From NCBI GenBank assembly GCA_030323885.1, contig CM059192.1, forward strand, positions 67,778,785-67,842,784: 64,000 nucleotides of DNA. The letters run 5' to 3'. The stretch comes from Branchipolynoe longqiensis. Taxonomy: Eukaryota > Annelida > Polychaeta > Phyllodocida > Polynoidae. The translations under genes were made by a program, and so were the position numbers. The notes below the pieces were generated by a model. The model was not told where the DNA came from, ran no database searches, and worked only from the letters and a program-made list of their open reading frames with translations. Shown one piece after another: positions 21,211 to 32,838 of this stretch (position 1 is the first letter of the stretch; each line of letters opens with the position of its first letter).

Positions 21211-22195
21211 TAGGTTCAGTTAGTGCACGTTAGTGTGCCACGTCCTCACTCCTCACGTCCTCACGCCCAATGTGAGCACTGCGAGGTGTGAGGCAGGTTC
21301 AGTTAGTGCACGTCAGTGTGCCACGTCCTCACTCCTCACGTCCTCACGCCCAATGTGAGCACTGCGAGGTGTGAGGCAGGTTCAGTTAGTGCACGGCAGT
21401 GTGCCACGTCCTCACTCCTCACGTCCTCACGCCCAATGTGAGCACTGCGAGGTGTGAGGTGTGAGGTAGGTTCAGTTAGTGCACGTCAGTGTGCCACGTC
21501 CTCACTCCTCACGTCCTCACGCCCAATGTGAGCACTGCGAGGTGTGAGGTGTGAGGCAGGTTCAGTTAGTGCATGGCAGTGTGCCACGTCCTCACTCCTC
21601 ACGTCCTCACGCCCAATGTGAGCACTGCGAGGTGTGAGGTGTGAGGCAGGTTCAGTTAGTGCACGGCAGTGTGCCACGTCTCACGTCCTCACTCCTCACG
21701 TCCTCACGCCCAGTGTGAGCACTGCAAGGTTTGAGGTGTGAGGTTTGAGGCAGGTTCAGTTAGTGCATGGCAGTGTGCCACGTCCTCACTCCTCACGTCC
21801 TCACGCCCAGTGTGAGCACTGCGAGGTGTGAGGTGGGAGGCAGGTTCAGTTAGTGCACGGCAGTGTGCCATGTCCTCACTCCTCACGTCCTCACGCCCAG
21901 TGTGAGCACTGCGAGGTGTGAGGTGGGAGGCAGGTTCAGTTAGTGCACGGCAGTGTGCCACGTCCTCACTCCTCATGTCCTCACGCCCAGTGTGAGCACT
22001 GCGAGGTGTGAGGTGGGAGGCAGGTTCAGTTAGTGCACGGCAGTGTGCCACGTCCTCACTCCTCACGTCCTCACGCCCAGTGTGAGCACTGCGAGGTGGG
22101 AGGTGGGAGGCAGGTTCAGTTAGTGTGCCACGTCCTCACGTTCTCACTCCTCACGTCCTCCCGCCCAGTGTGAGCACTGCGAGGTGTGACGTGTG
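21211..22195. repeat. 83/90-bp satellite (GGTTCAGTTAGTGCACG)
   Basis: GGTTCAGTTAG starts at 21213, 21296, 21379, 21469, 21559, 21649, 21753, 21843, 21933, 22023 and 22113. The period moves from 83 to 90 because one extra GTGAGGT is gained, with one 104-bp outlier. The unit includes CACGTCCTCACTCCTCACGT. Frames that stay open on the minus strand follow from the 90-bp period. Confidence 0.95.
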
Positions 22196-22985
22196 AGGTG
22201 TGACGTGTGAGAAAGCGGTCTGAAGGGTGACATGTGTGAAGTGTGAGGGGTGCGGGGGTGATAGGGGCGTGTCAGGTGTCAGGGTGATAGGGGTGTCGGG
22301 GTGATAGGGGCGTGAGAGGTGTGGGGGTGTTGGGGTGATAGGCGTGAAGAGTTGTGGGGGGTGGTTGGGGTGATAGGGGTGTTGGGGATAATAGGCGGGG
22401 GTGATAGGGTGTGAGAGGTGTGGGGGTAATAGGGGTGTTGGGGTGAAAGGGCGTGAGAGGTGTGGGGTGTAGGCGTGTGGGGTGATCGGGGTGTTGGGGT
22501 AATAGGGGCAGAGGTGTTTGGGGTGATAGGGCGTGAGAGTGTGTGTATAGGGTGGTGGGTGATAGGCGTAGAGGTGCGGGTGTTGGGGAATAGGGGCTGA
22601 GGTGTGGGGGTGATAGGGATGTGGGGTGATAGGGGCGTGATAGGGGTGTCGGCGTGATAGGGGCGTGAGAGGTGCGGGAGTGTTGGGGTGATAGGGGCGT
22701 GAGAGGTGTGGGGGTGTTGGGGTGATAGGGGTGTGACAGGTTTGAGGGTGATAGGGGTGTCGGGGTGATAGGGGCATGAGAGGTGTTGGGGTAATAGGGG
22801 CATGAGAGGTGTGGGGGTGATAGGGATGTCAGGTGATATGGGCATGAGAGATGTGGGGGTGATAGGGGCGTGAGAGGTGTGAGGTGATAGGGGCGTGAGA
22901 GGTGTTGGGGGTGATAGGGTGTTGGGGTGACAGGGTGTGTGAGGTGGGATGGGTGTAGGAAGGGTGTGAAGGATTTGGCAGGGCT
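22196..22985. repeat. Degenerate GTGATAGGGGCGTGAGAGGTG array
   Basis: About 790 bp of G-rich units GGTGATAGGGG, GGGGTGTTGGGG and GTGAGAGGTG in irregular order. Long proline/threonine/serine/histidine frames on the minus strand are artefacts of the composition. Confidence 0.9.
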
Positions 22986-23120
22986 GTGAGGGTGTGTGGG
23001 AGGACAGTGAGCAGGCGGTGGGAGGTGGAAGAGCCAGCGGGAGGGGGCCAGTGGAAGGGCCAGTGGGAGGTGGAAGGGCCAGTGGGAGGTGGAAGGGCCA
23101 GTGGGAGGTGGCAGGTCCGT
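22986..23120. repeat. AGTGGGAGGTGGAAGGGCC short array
   Basis: About six units of 19 bp; the end of the G-rich block. Confidence 0.85.
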
Positions 23121-23910
23121 GGAACAGGGAGTGTTTTGGTCACGTGCAGTCATCCCCCCCCCCCCCCGACCAATGGCCTCACTCATCACCGCCGCCACCC
23201 GCCCACCACCGCCGTCAACTGTGGTATATTCTCAATGACAACAGGGTTGCTGTCATGGCAACAGAAGGATCGCAGTGGGCAGGCCTTACTCATCGTCATA
23301 TCAGTTCGGTGCGCCGCACAGGCGCGACACAAGTTGGGTGGAATGTCTAACCTTTCAGCTCCATGGTGGGGTGGGGGGGGGGGGCTTGTTACGGAGCGGG
23401 GGGGGGGTAATGATCCTTCCACAGGTTGAACTACGGAAACCTTGTGGATCCATAGCGTGGAGGAGGTCAAAGTATCTGCTTTTTTAATTTAAACAAAAAT
23501 AGAAATATGTATTAAGAGAAAATTAGCGAAGTGGTTATAAAACTGTAAGTGGTGTGCTTGCCAAAAGGTGCAGGTTCAACGAGTCTAGCTTGGTGCAATA
23601 GTGATGCGCAGAAGCAGTAAGTTGTACACTGGTTATCGGTGTGACTGAGGTTTTCCATGCAGGGGCCTGGTTCCTGGTCGGCTCCGCATGGCTGGGTGGC
23701 CGGTATGTGACAGCCCGCAGACTCCGGCATGCCCCCCCGCCATGGGCCCCTCCAACCTCACCGCGTCGTCGTCAGCCTGGTTAGTGTTGGACACGGCACA
23801 CAGGGGGCGCCACCCCTCAGCGTCCATAGGGAGGCTTAGTGATGAGGCCAACAATATGCATTTACCGGTACAGGAATGTGATGCGCCTGCACCACCTAGT
23901 TGCCTAGTTA
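23121..23910. other. Non-coding with short C- and G-homopolymers
   Basis: Poly(C) near 23154-23167 and poly(G) near 23371-23385 and 23397-23407. Open frames here have no family resemblance I can name and no splice support. Confidence 0.5.
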
Positions 23911-24137
23911 CAGGGTTGCCAACATTGGAAAATGAAAAACCGGAAGATCTTAGGGGATATTACATTGGGGATCTGTGGGGTACCCCCCCCCCCCCCCCCA
24001 GAAAAATGTTTAAATCTCTGTGGTGCATTTTGGACACAATAATCTGTAATGAAAAAACGGAAGATCAGTGTAATGTGATGATGGGGACATAAAATATTGT
24101 ACACCGTATGCCGAAACTGTAAGGGTTGGCGACCCTG
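23911..24137. mobile_element. MITE with ends CAGGGTTGCCAAC
   Basis: Left CAGGGTTGCCAACATTGG, right complement CAGGGTCGCCAACCC. Flanks share TAGTT. 227 bp with a poly(C) tract inside (about 23986-23999). Terminal fragments of the same family are near 5463 and 11704. hAT-like by end sequence only. Confidence 0.7.
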
Positions 24138-24289
24138 TAGTTTCCTAGTTACCTGTGGTCTCTGCTTCAGGCAGGTTCTCCTCCCAGCTGGCATCCATGT
24201 GAGGTTTTTCTTCAGCGAGAAGGTTATAGGCAAATATAGCTGCTGGTTCGGCCGGAGTGTCTCAAAGTGACTTAAAGCTGCATAACCCA

Positions 24290-24538
24290 CAGGGTTCGTA
24301 AGTGGCCTAGAAAGTCTTGAAAAGTCTTTGCTTACCCCATTTCAAGGCCTTAAAAACCTTGAATTTAAGCTATTTTGGGTAATTAGTCTTGAAAAGCCTT
24401 GAATTCCATTAAACTGTCCCCACTCATCTAAATGAGTCCAAAATCACCATTCAGAATGGTGATTTCGGACTAGATTCAAAATAATCCTATCAAAAACAGC
24501 CCTGAAAAGCCTTGAAATAGCCTTGAATTCCATATCGG
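24290..24538. mobile_element. hAT-like MITE, CTTGAAAAG family, right end replaced by a G-run
   Basis: CAGGGTTCGTAAGTGGCCTAG, then CCCATTTCAAGGCCTT, AAACTGTCCCCACTCATC and CCTTGAATTCCATATC before a poly(G) at 24537-24546. The terminal CACCCTG is missing. Confidence 0.7.
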
Positions 24539-25068
24539 GGGGGGGTGCCCCAGTACCGGACCTATGCCCTTCGACTGCGGTCTGTTTCTCGTCACGATTG
24601 GCTTCCTTGGGATGTCGTGTGGTACATGGTCTGCGCAATCACAAAAGCCCTCATTAAATTGTGCATGCGCACTAAGTGAGCTCGATTTGGAACTGCGCAT
24701 GTGTCAACGGGATGGGTTGGGGTTGGGGTTGGGGTGTGTTATACACACAAAAATTCCATGATACACATCACTGTAATTTTAGCTGTGCTGGGCGTTTCAG
24801 TATTTGCTAAATATAAATATAAATATTGGTGTGGTATACTTAGGATATTATATATCCTCTTCCCATGTGTGTGTCCATAGGCAGGTAACACTGTCCTCAG
24901 GCTGTGCCTCAGGGAAGTGTTATCAGGTTTCCATGCTCAGAGCACACATGTGGAGAGCAGCTTGTGTGATTTTTAGCGTTTTTTGTGGTTTTATTTTTGT
25001 TTAAATTGGTAAAAAAAATGTTATAAATGCTTGTGAAAAATGAAATCATTCATGAAGTGTATATTACT
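24539..25068. other. Non-coding; short (GGGGTT)n at 24712-24735
   Basis: A few GGTTGGG units; not a telomere-length tract. Otherwise nothing supported. Confidence 0.5.
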
Positions 25069-25072
25069 TTAA

Positions 25073-25290
25073 AGCTGCATAGTCCGATGAAGCATACAAT
25101 TGTGAGGCCAAAGCAATATTTCAAAACTTAGCCATCTAAAGTAATTTACTTCAAACTAAAGTCAGGTAGGTTGTAACAATTAATTGTGTAAAACTGAGTG
25201 AACAAAAATCACAGCTGTAAAATCACCATAATTTAATAATCAATTGGTATGGTATGCCACACCAGATTATATCACTACTGAGATGGTCTA
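25073..25290. mobile_element. Left end of a piggyBac-like MITE
   Basis: TTAA (25069-25072) followed by AGCTGCATAGTCCGATGA. The element-like A/T-rich interior passes into the 52-bp satellite without a recognisable right end. Confidence 0.55.
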
Positions 25291-27548
25291 TTGTGCTTGG
25301 AACTTACAACTGTGTTTCATTAAGTAGTATTGTGGGCAGCGCTCACACCTTGCAGTCACAACTGTGTTTCATTAAGTAGTATTGTGAGCAGCGCTCGCAC
25401 CTTGCACTCACAACTGTTTCATGAAGTAGTATTGTGAGCACTGCTCGCACCTTGTACTCACAACTATGTTTCATTAAGTAGTATTGTGAGCAGTGCTCGC
25501 ACCTTGCAGTCACAACTGTGTTTCATTAAGTAGTATTGTGAGCAGTGCTCGCACCTTGCAGTCACAACTGTGTTTCATTAAGTAGTATTGTGAGCAGCGC
25601 TTGCACCTTGCAGTCACAACTGTGTTTCATTAAGTAGTATTGTGAGCAGTGCTCGCACCTTGCACTCACAGCTATGTTTCATTAAGTAGTATTCTGAGCA
25701 GTGCTCGCACCTTGCACTCACAGCTATGTTTCATTAAGTAGTATTCTGAGCAATGCTCGCACCTTGCACTCACAACTGTGTTTCATTAAGTAGTATTGTG
25801 AGCAGTGCTCGCACCTTGCACTCACAGCTATGTTTCATTAAGTAGTATTGTGAGCAGCGCTCACACCTTGCACTCACAACCATGTTTCATTAAGTAGTAT
25901 TGTGAGCAGCGCTCGCACCTTGCACTCACAACTGTGTTTCATTAAGTAGTATTGTGAGCAGCGCTTGCACCTTGCACTCACAACTGTGTTTCATTAAGTA
26001 GTATTGTGAGCAGCGCTTGCACCTTCACTCACAGCTATGTTTCATTAAGTAGTATTGTGAGCAGTGCTCGCACCTTGTACTCACAACCATGTTTCATTAA
26101 GTAGTATTGTGAGCAGCGCTCGCACCTTGCACTCACAACTGTGTTTCATTAAGTAGTATTGTGAGCAGTGCTCGCACCTTGCACTCACAACTGTGTTTCA
26201 TTAAGTAGTATTGTGAGCAGCGCTCGCACTTGCAGTCAAACTGTGTTTCAATAAGTATATTGTGACAGCGCTTGCACTTGAGTCACAACTGTGTTTCATT
26301 AAGTAGTATTGTGAGCAGTGCTCGACCTTGCATCACAGCTATGTTTCATTAAGTAGTATCACACCCACCCACCACAACCAAAAAACACCCACCCACCACA
26401 CACAAAAACACACCCACCCACCACAACCAAAAAACACCCACCCACTTACAACTGTGTTTCATTAAGTAGTATTGTAGGCAGCGCTCACACCTTGCAGTCA
26501 CAACTGTGTTTCATTAAGTAGTATTGTGAGCAGCGCTCGCACCTTGCACTCACAACTGTTTCATGAAGTAGTATTGTGAGCACTGCTCGCACCTTGTACT
26601 CACAACTATGTTTCATTAAGTAGTATTGTGAGCAGTGCTCGCACCTTGCAGTCACAACTGTGTTTCATTAAGTAGTATTGTGAGCAGTGCTCGCACCTTG
26701 CAGTCACAACTGTGTTTCATTAAGTAGTATTGTGAGCAGCGCTTGCACCTTGCAGTCACAACTGTGTTTCATTAAGTAGTATTGTGAGCAGTGCTCGCAC
26801 CTTGCACTCACAGCTATGTTTCATTAAGTAGTATTGTGAGCAGTGCTCGCACCTTGCACTCACAACTGTGTTTCATTAAGTAGTATTGTGAGCAGTGCTC
26901 GCACCTTGCACTCACAACTGTGTTTCATTAAGTAGTATTGTGAGCAGTGCTCGCACCTTGCACTCACAGCTATGTTTCATTAAGTAGTATTGTGAGCAGC
27001 GCTCGCACCTTGCACTCACAACCCAAAAAACACCACCACCACACCAAAAAACACCACCCACCACACATGTTTCATTAAGTAGTATTCTGAGCATGCTCGC
27101 ACCTTGCACTCACAACTGTGTTTCATTAAGTAGTATTGTGAGCAGTGCTCGCACCTTCACTCACAGCTACAAAACACCCACCCACACAACCATGTTTCAT
27201 TAAGTAGTATTGTGAGCAGCGCTCGCACCTTGCACTCACAACTGTGTTTCATTAAGTAGTATTGTGAGCAGCGCTTGCACCTTGCACTCACAACTGTGTT
27301 TCATTAAGTAGTATTGTGAGCAGCACTTGCACCTTCACTCACAGCTATGTTTCATTAAGTAGTATTGTGAGCAGTGCTCGCACCTTGTACTCACAACCAT
27401 GTTTCATTAAGTAGTATTGTGAGCAGCGCTCGCACCTTGCACTCACAACTGTGTTTCATTAAGTAGTATTGTGAGCAGTGCTCGCACCTTGCACTCACAA
27501 CTGTGTTTCATTAAGTAGTATTGGGAGCAGCGCTCGCACCTTCCACTC
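25291..27548. repeat. 52-bp satellite (GTTTCATTAAGTAGTATTGTG), about 40 copies
   Basis: Unit consists of TTTCATTAAGTAGTATTGTG, AGCAGYGCTYGCACCTTGCA and STCACAACTGTG with an exact 52-bp period (for example TTTCATT at 25521 and 25573). Three stretches of CACCCACCACAACCAAAAAAC-type sequence break it at 26356-26445, 27022-27066 and 27171-27186, and nearby units carry many single-base deletions. Confidence 0.95.
26356..26445. repeat. CACCCACCCACC/CAAAAAACA interruption in the 52-bp satellite
   Basis: Three to four units of CCACCCACCACAACCAAAAA, unrelated to the surrounding satellite. Similar pieces are at 27022-27066 and 27171-27186. Could be a genuine secondary repeat or a consensus/assembly artefact. 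Confidence 0.7.
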
Positions 27549-27890
27549 TTACCGGATGCGATGACCGAATCGGTAGATTTCAGGCCTCCCATACTGGAGG
27601 TCGGGGGTTCGATTCTCGGTCGAATCAAACCAATGACTTAGAAATTGGTACTTGTCGCTTTCTAGTCTGGCACTCTGCATTAATAGGATAGGGCAAGGAC
27701 TTGTTAGCTCAGTGTCAGGATAATGTAACTTGAGTGGGATATCGGGTCATTGTGCTGGTGGCCTGATTTCCCAGTGGGACATCACTATAAAGTTGCCATG
27801 AGTGTGCACGGTCTCAAGTCAGTACCCGTCCTGAGATGACCTTAGATGTTGCCAGGACATAAAATTCCAATGACCAACCAACCAGCCAGC
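27549..27890 (+). mobile_element. Family A SINE ending the 52-bp satellite
   Basis: Head ACCGGATGCGATGACCGAAT, box B GGGGGTTCGATTCTCGG, full body, 3' end GACCTTAGATGTTGCCAGGA and (ACCAACCA) tail. Confidence 0.9.
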
Positions 27891-28146
27891 CTTGCACTGT
27901 TTGTGTACAGTCTCCCTGTGTAGTGTAAGGGGTGAGCGCACAACACACAACAGTAAGGCACTGATGGGGGTGGGGGTGGGGGTGGGGGGGCTCTCTGATG
28001 AGGAGTGGCTGGGGGTGGACACAATGAGCCACTACCACAATACTTCACCCTCATCACCTTGTCCCCTCCTTTCACGCCCCACACATATCATCCCCTCACC
28101 CATCCTTATCAATTAATAGAACAAGTAGTAAATTATCGGTTATTAA

Positions 28147-28475
28147 CACCGGATGCGGTGCCCGAATCGATAGAGCGCAGGCTTCCCGTCCGGAAGGTCG
28201 GAAATTCGAATTCTGGTCGAATCAAAACAGTGACTTACGAAATTGATACTTGTAGCGTCCTCGCCAGGCACTCAGCATTACAATACTAGGATAGGCCAAG
28301 AATTGGTTAGCTCAGTGTCAGGATAATGTGACTGAGTGGGATATTGGATCATGGTAACAGTAGCCTGATCTCCCTGTGGGGCAGCACCATTAAGTCGCCA
28401 TGAGTGTGCACTGTCACAAGTCGGTACCCGTCCTGATTTGCGATGGTGTAAAACTCCTCCAACCTGCCAACCTAT
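28147..28475 (+). mobile_element. Family A SINE, full length
   Basis: Head CACCGGATGCGGTGCCCGAA, box B-like GAAATTCGAATTCTGG, body, truncated 3' end CGTCCTGATTTGCGATGGTG and CCAACC tail. Confidence 0.88.
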
Positions 28476-28808
28476 CTCCTGGTTAATGAAATTGGAAAAG
28501 CATTGTTCCAAAAGTAATCATCATCATTAGAATACATCTGTGAGCAGTGGAAGAACACAATTAAACCACGTTCATGGTGTAGAGCTGCGTGATGTCCGGC
28601 GGGTCAAATTCACGAACTGAGCTGTCGTCACCACGTGAGCACCACGCCCTGCTACGTCTAAAGTGACAGTTTCGGCAGGCTGTCGGCAGGCTGTGTGCTG
28701 GACCGACATACATACATGTTGTTGTCAATTCTACCTGAAGTGCGCATACAACAGCTGACAGTGTCTACTCAATCATCGGCGTCTGGCGCTGGCCGATAAC
28801 CAGTCCTT
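28476..28808. other. Non-coding, no recognised feature
   Basis: Nothing supported. Confidence 0.5.
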
Positions 28809-29034
28809 CTGGTTGGTTGATTGGTTGTTGGAGTTGTACGTCCTGGCAACATCTAAGGTCATCAGGACGGGTACCGACTTGTGACAGTTCGCACTCATTG
28901 CGACTTTATAGTGCTGCCCCACTAGGAAATCAGGCCACTGGCACCATGACCCAAACTCCCACTCAGTCACATTATCCTGACACTGAGCAAACCAGTCCTT
29001 GCCCTATCCTATTAATGCCGAGCGCCAGGCTAAG
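28809..29034 (-). mobile_element. Family A SINE, minus strand, 5'-truncated
   Basis: Starts with the complementary tail (TTGGTTGATTGGTTGTTGG), then TACGTCCTGGCAACATCTAA and runs through the whole body to the GCGCCAGGCTAAG point. Confidence 0.88.
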
Positions 29035-29100
29035 AAATTGATACTCGTCCTGATATGACCTTAGATGTTGTCAGGATGTAAAAATCCAACAACCAACCAA
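29035..29100 (+). mobile_element. Internally deleted family A SINE fragment
   Basis: AATTGATACT is joined directly to CGTCCTGATATGACCTTAG and the 3' end with an (AACCAACC) tail. It forms a head-to-head partner of the minus copy at 28809. Confidence 0.75.
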
Positions 29101-29310
29101 CTGAAGTAAATAAAGACATTTTAGCCTTTTTGAGGACAGCTGGCCTGTACCACCTCATATAGTCTATTGCTATTAAGCACATTTGATCAGTTAATATCAA
29201 AACATTTAACTTTTATCTAGAATTTTATATATTTCCCTTGGCCACAAATCATATAATTGTGAGCTTTTTAAACTCCTAAGTGTCTATGGACACATAATTG
29301 ATTGTATGCT

Positions 29311-29372
29311 GTTGTTTGTTTGTTTGTTGATGTTTTACGTCCTAGCAACACCTAAGGTCATATCAGGACGGG
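29311..29372 (-). mobile_element. Micro-insertion of the SINE 3' end (62 bp)
   Basis: On the minus strand it begins exactly CCCGTCCTGATATGACC and ends with the CGTAAAAC and (AAAC)n tail. The flanks are a perfect 11-bp duplication GATTGTATGCT at 29300-29310 and 29373-29383. Confidence 0.88.
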
Positions 29373-29426
29373 GATTGTATGCTTTTATCTTCTATGTAAA
29401 GCGATGGTTGAATAATAAAACAAGGG

Positions 29427-29750
29427 GGAGCGGGACATACCTCAGGCGGGAGCATGTCCACCTGTGAAGGTGTCGGTCATCCTATCGATCCTGCTCAGTG
29501 GACCCATTTGCAGTTTGGGCTATTTCCCGTTCCAACCAGTGGTCCACAACTGGTTCATCAAAGGTTGTGGAATGTGATGTGTCCTGTATGTGGGAAAGTG
29601 CATATAAAAGACCCCTTGCTGCTTATCAGAAAGAGCAGCCTATGTGGTGGCAGTGGGTTTCCTCCAAAGAAATATGTCAGAATCATTATGCGTTTGACGT
29701 CCAATAGCCAATGATATGATGAGGCGTCATTAAATAAAACAAGCTTTACT
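29427..29750 (+). mobile_element. tRNA-derived SINE, family B (molluscan type)
   Basis: Head GGGACATACCTCAGGCGGGA with box B-like GTCATCCTATCGATCC, then GTGGACCCATTTGCAGTTTG, AACCAGTGGTCCACAACTGG, CATATAAAAGACCCCTTGCT and the 3' end GCGTCATTAAATAAAACAAG. From memory this layout matches a SINE that is abundant in gastropod and bivalve genomes; this is the main clue to the organism. Confidence 0.85.
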
Positions 29751-30289
29751 TTTAATCAAACTTAAAAAAACATTCTCGCCGTGAGTATGGCCTATGCTGC
29801 CGACACGGCGTGAAGAAACTAACCAATTAATTAACCGGTCAATCAATCAATTACCCGATTACCAATCTATCACCCGATTAACCAATCAATTAATTTATCA
29901 CGTGGACTGCGCGGTGAATAATGGGCCCGTGAGGGGCGGCCATTGCGCATCTACAAGTTCTGGGGGTGGTGAGTGGTGCGGCAGGGGTCGGGGGGGGGGG
30001 GGGTGAACTAGAGATTAACCATGACATTCTCCTGTTGGTCGCTCAGGTATGCAACTTGACAAAAATGTTTATCTCGGCTTCACTGCCTCTGCGTCAGAGC
30101 CTGAAAGGTTGTGGGCACGGCCGGGATGTGTGCAGTGATGAGAGGACGACACACATGTCGGGGTGAAGGGGGAGGGGGGGGGGGGTTGAGCGCGATAACA
30201 CTCTGTATTCTCCATAACAGAAGTCATGGCGACAGGTGGACAATTAGCCTGTATTTAATTTTTTTAATATTAAAAAAAAAAACCATCTT
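29751..30289. other. Non-coding; SINE fragment near 29776-29820 and G-runs
   Basis: GTATGGCCTATGCTGCCGAC and ACGGCGTGAAG at 29787-29815 match, on the opposite strand, a block inserted in the SINE at 51648 and another near 31945. Poly(G) lies at about 29990-30003 and 30171-30185. Confidence 0.5.
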
Positions 30290-31826
30290 TCATTGTCCTC
30301 TTCCTCATGTATATAAATGATCTAAACAACTGGCTAGACACTGAAAACATCCAACTATATGCAGATGATACTGTGGTATATACTGCAGGCAAAACATCTG
30401 AAGAGATCGAAACAAAACTAAATCAAACACTAATGAAACTAACTGAATGGTGCCATCTAAATAAGATAACTATAAATAGCAATAAATCGAAGACGGTGCT
30501 ATTCGGTACCAGACTAACCGGTAACAACAAAATAAAATGTCTCCTGGGAAACAACGAGTTAGAACAGGTAGACAACTACCGATATCTGGGAGTGGACCTG
30601 GACAGGCACTTAAACTATGACCTTTGCATAACAAACACTATCAAAAAAGCAAACCATAAAATATGGCTACTGGCAAAACTAAGGTACTACATGACTGAAA
30701 GCATGGCAATCAAAATATATAAAGGAATGATCCTTCCCTACTTCGACTACGGTGATGTAGTATACATGGGGGGAAGTACCAAACTACTCAACAAACTACA
30801 AGTGATGCAAAATATAGCCCTTAAAATATGCCTCCAAGTACACAAAAGATATCCCACGATAGAACTACACAAAAAATGCAAAGCAACACTATTAACAAGC
30901 AGAAGAGAAACACACCTGAAAATACTAGCACACCACTACACCACGAAACCGGATTACACAGTAGCCCCCCGCAGGGACACATGGCGGCCCCAATACTCCT
31001 AACGGAAAGAAGCAACATGAAAATACATGAGAGAAGTGTACTAACCATGGCAGCACATGCCTGGAATAAACAAAATGTAAAATTACGGGCAATCCGTAAC
31101 CCTGACCACTACAAAAAATTCCTAAAGAAAACAATTACTTACTGACACAACAAAACCGCACCTGCCCCTGAGCGCCGTCAATGCTTGCTGTGTACTGGCA
31201 CAGAAAGCAAAAGACAGGCCAGGAAAAGTGGTAGGCACTAAACAGAAAAAATAGGAAAATTAGCCCTCCTAAGTATTAAGGAAATCAGGAAAGCTATCAC
31301 CACATGGTGCAGTCCACCTGGGTATGTGTAATGGCACAAACCAACACAGAAATGGACAGGCCACGGTCATGCAACTGATCCACCCTGAAATACAAAATGG
31401 CTAGGCAAACAACACAGCCATCCCACCTGGCCACAGTCCTAAAGGGTCCGAGTGTTCTAGCACACGAGTGCACTATCTAAGGACATGGTTTAGGTGTGAA
31501 AGGATGCTGTAACAAATAACAACAAATCTGAATGGAACGGGATCTGCATGTCACCCAAGTAGATGTACATAGTAGGCTAAGGTATCATACTCAGACTAGA
31601 CCAAAAGAACTGACAAATTACAAAAAAACTAACATAGGCTATTACTAACAACCAAAATTGCAGAAGGCTGACCCGAGCAGACACAGGTAAACACTCATGG
31701 GCAAAGGAACAGATCAAGATAGCACCACAGTTGTCCAGCATTGAAAACAAGCACCCTGACAGGAGCTTATAGGTTATGGGCAGAGTAAATACCTCGTCAA
31801 TAATTTAAAATTTAAAAAAAAAAAAG
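30290..31826 (+). mobile_element. 5'-truncated LINE with 3' UTR and poly(A)-like tail
   Basis: After the RT stop at 31145 about 650 bp of A-rich 3' UTR ends in TTTAAAATTTAAAAAAAAAAA near 31805-31826. The 3' UTR end has no similarity to the 3' end of SINE families A or B, so this LINE is not an obvious mobilising partner for them. No target duplication could be identified. Confidence 0.78.
30292..31145 (+). pseudogene. Non-LTR (LINE) reverse transcriptase, 3' part, frameshifted
   Basis: The frame reads LFLMYINDL at its start and LYADDTVVY, which contains the catalytic YADD of the reverse transcriptase palm (motif C). It continues through WCHLNKITINSNKSK and YLGVDLDR (thumb region) to about 30995. 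A shift of reading frame near 30980-31000 moves the C-terminus (ERSNMKIHERSVLTMAAHAW to KKTITY) into another frame ending at 31145. The endonuclease and the first half of the RT are missing, so the copy is 5'-truncated and dead. The arrangement suits a Jockey/CR1-type LINE; clade not resolved. Confidence 0.88.
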
Positions 31827-32534
31827 AGATCATCCATTTGATGTTATTTTGGTGGTAGGAAACCGGGGGGGGGGGGCGGGTCGACACTTTTCATTTAATT
31901 TTATTCAGGAAAATTGATGGATCCAAGAGACCGTTTTATTGGTGATGGTTTAACGCTGTGCCGGCAGAAAATGCCATAATTCACGGCTAGTGTGATAATC
32001 AGCCATCAGCACTTTAACAAAGTTTATTGTAACAAAATTAGCAACCAAAGAGAAAGCGTTTGATGTCATCAACCATCCCACTCTCACTACACGAACCGAC
32101 CAAAGTGTGACGTCAGTCGTCACGTGGGGGGTCAGCATTATGACGTTTACCAATGACAAAGATTACTCCCCTTCGTGAGGGTGTGGATATGTGTGGTACG
32201 TGGTGGTGGTGGTGGTGGTGGTGGATGGGGTGGGGGGGGTGGTGCGACGACGAAATGGTGGACATGGAGTGCAGATCGATCAGTGCTATTGATAAATACT
32301 GATATCCTTATTAGACGAGGGCTGGTACTCTAGATACACTCTACATACACTCTAGATACACTCTAGATACACTCTAGATAGACGGTATAGCATTATTTTT
32401 AAACAATGTTTACCCCCCCCCCCCATTACCCCCACCATTTCCTAATTAAAAAGGAAATATCTAGTAAGTAGGCCGGGAGTAGAAATTTAAAAGTGAATCT
32501 GTGTTTGATGCAAGCTGCAACATCTGCAAGCGAC
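31827..32534. other. Non-coding; (GGT)n at 32203-32223 and 12-bp TCTAGATACACT repeat at 32328-32384
   Basis: TCTAGATACAC occurs about four times in tandem. A SINE fragment (GGTTTAACGCTGTGCCGGCA) lies near 31946, and poly(G)/poly(C) runs at 31866-31875 and 32413-32423. Confidence 0.6.
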
Positions 32535-32838
32535 CAGAAGGGATGGCCGAATGAGTAGAGCGTCGGTCTCTTGTTTTGGGAGATCGGGAGATCTGAACCA
32601 ATGACGTAAAAATTGATACTTGTCACTTTCTAGCCTGGCCAGGCATTATTAGGATAGGGCAAGGACTGGTTGGCTCAGTGTCAGGATAATGTGACTGAGT
32701 GGGATATCAGGTCATGGTGCTGGTGGCCTGGTTTCCCAGTGGGGCAGCACTATAAAGTCGCCATGAGTGCACAGTCACAAGTCGGTACCCGTCCTGATAT
32801 AACCTTAGGTGTAGATAGGACGTAAAACAACAAAAAAA
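32535..32838 (+). mobile_element. Family A SINE with shortened head
   Basis: Head AGAAGGGATGGCCGAATGAG; box B is lost by a deletion between GGGAGATC and TGAACCAATGACG. Body and 3' end (ACCTTAGGTGTAGATAGGAC) are present. Confidence 0.87.

Noticed and set aside
22151..23198. 308-residue Pro/Ser/Thr/His-rich minus-strand frame
   Set aside because: Degenerate G-rich array; overlapping frames show the same composition.
23688..24092. 134-residue frame on the + strand
   Set aside because: No family resemblance; its 3' part runs through a MITE with a poly(C) tract.
24712..24735. Telomere-like GGGTTGGGG tract
   Set aside because: Only three or four irregular units, and not TTAGGG.
25291..27548. CRISPR-like array of 52-bp repeats
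   Set aside because: Head-to-tail satellite without unique spacers in a eukaryotic intron.
30828..31145. Independent 105-residue gene
   Set aside because: It is the C-terminal part of the LINE reverse transcriptase in a shifted frame.
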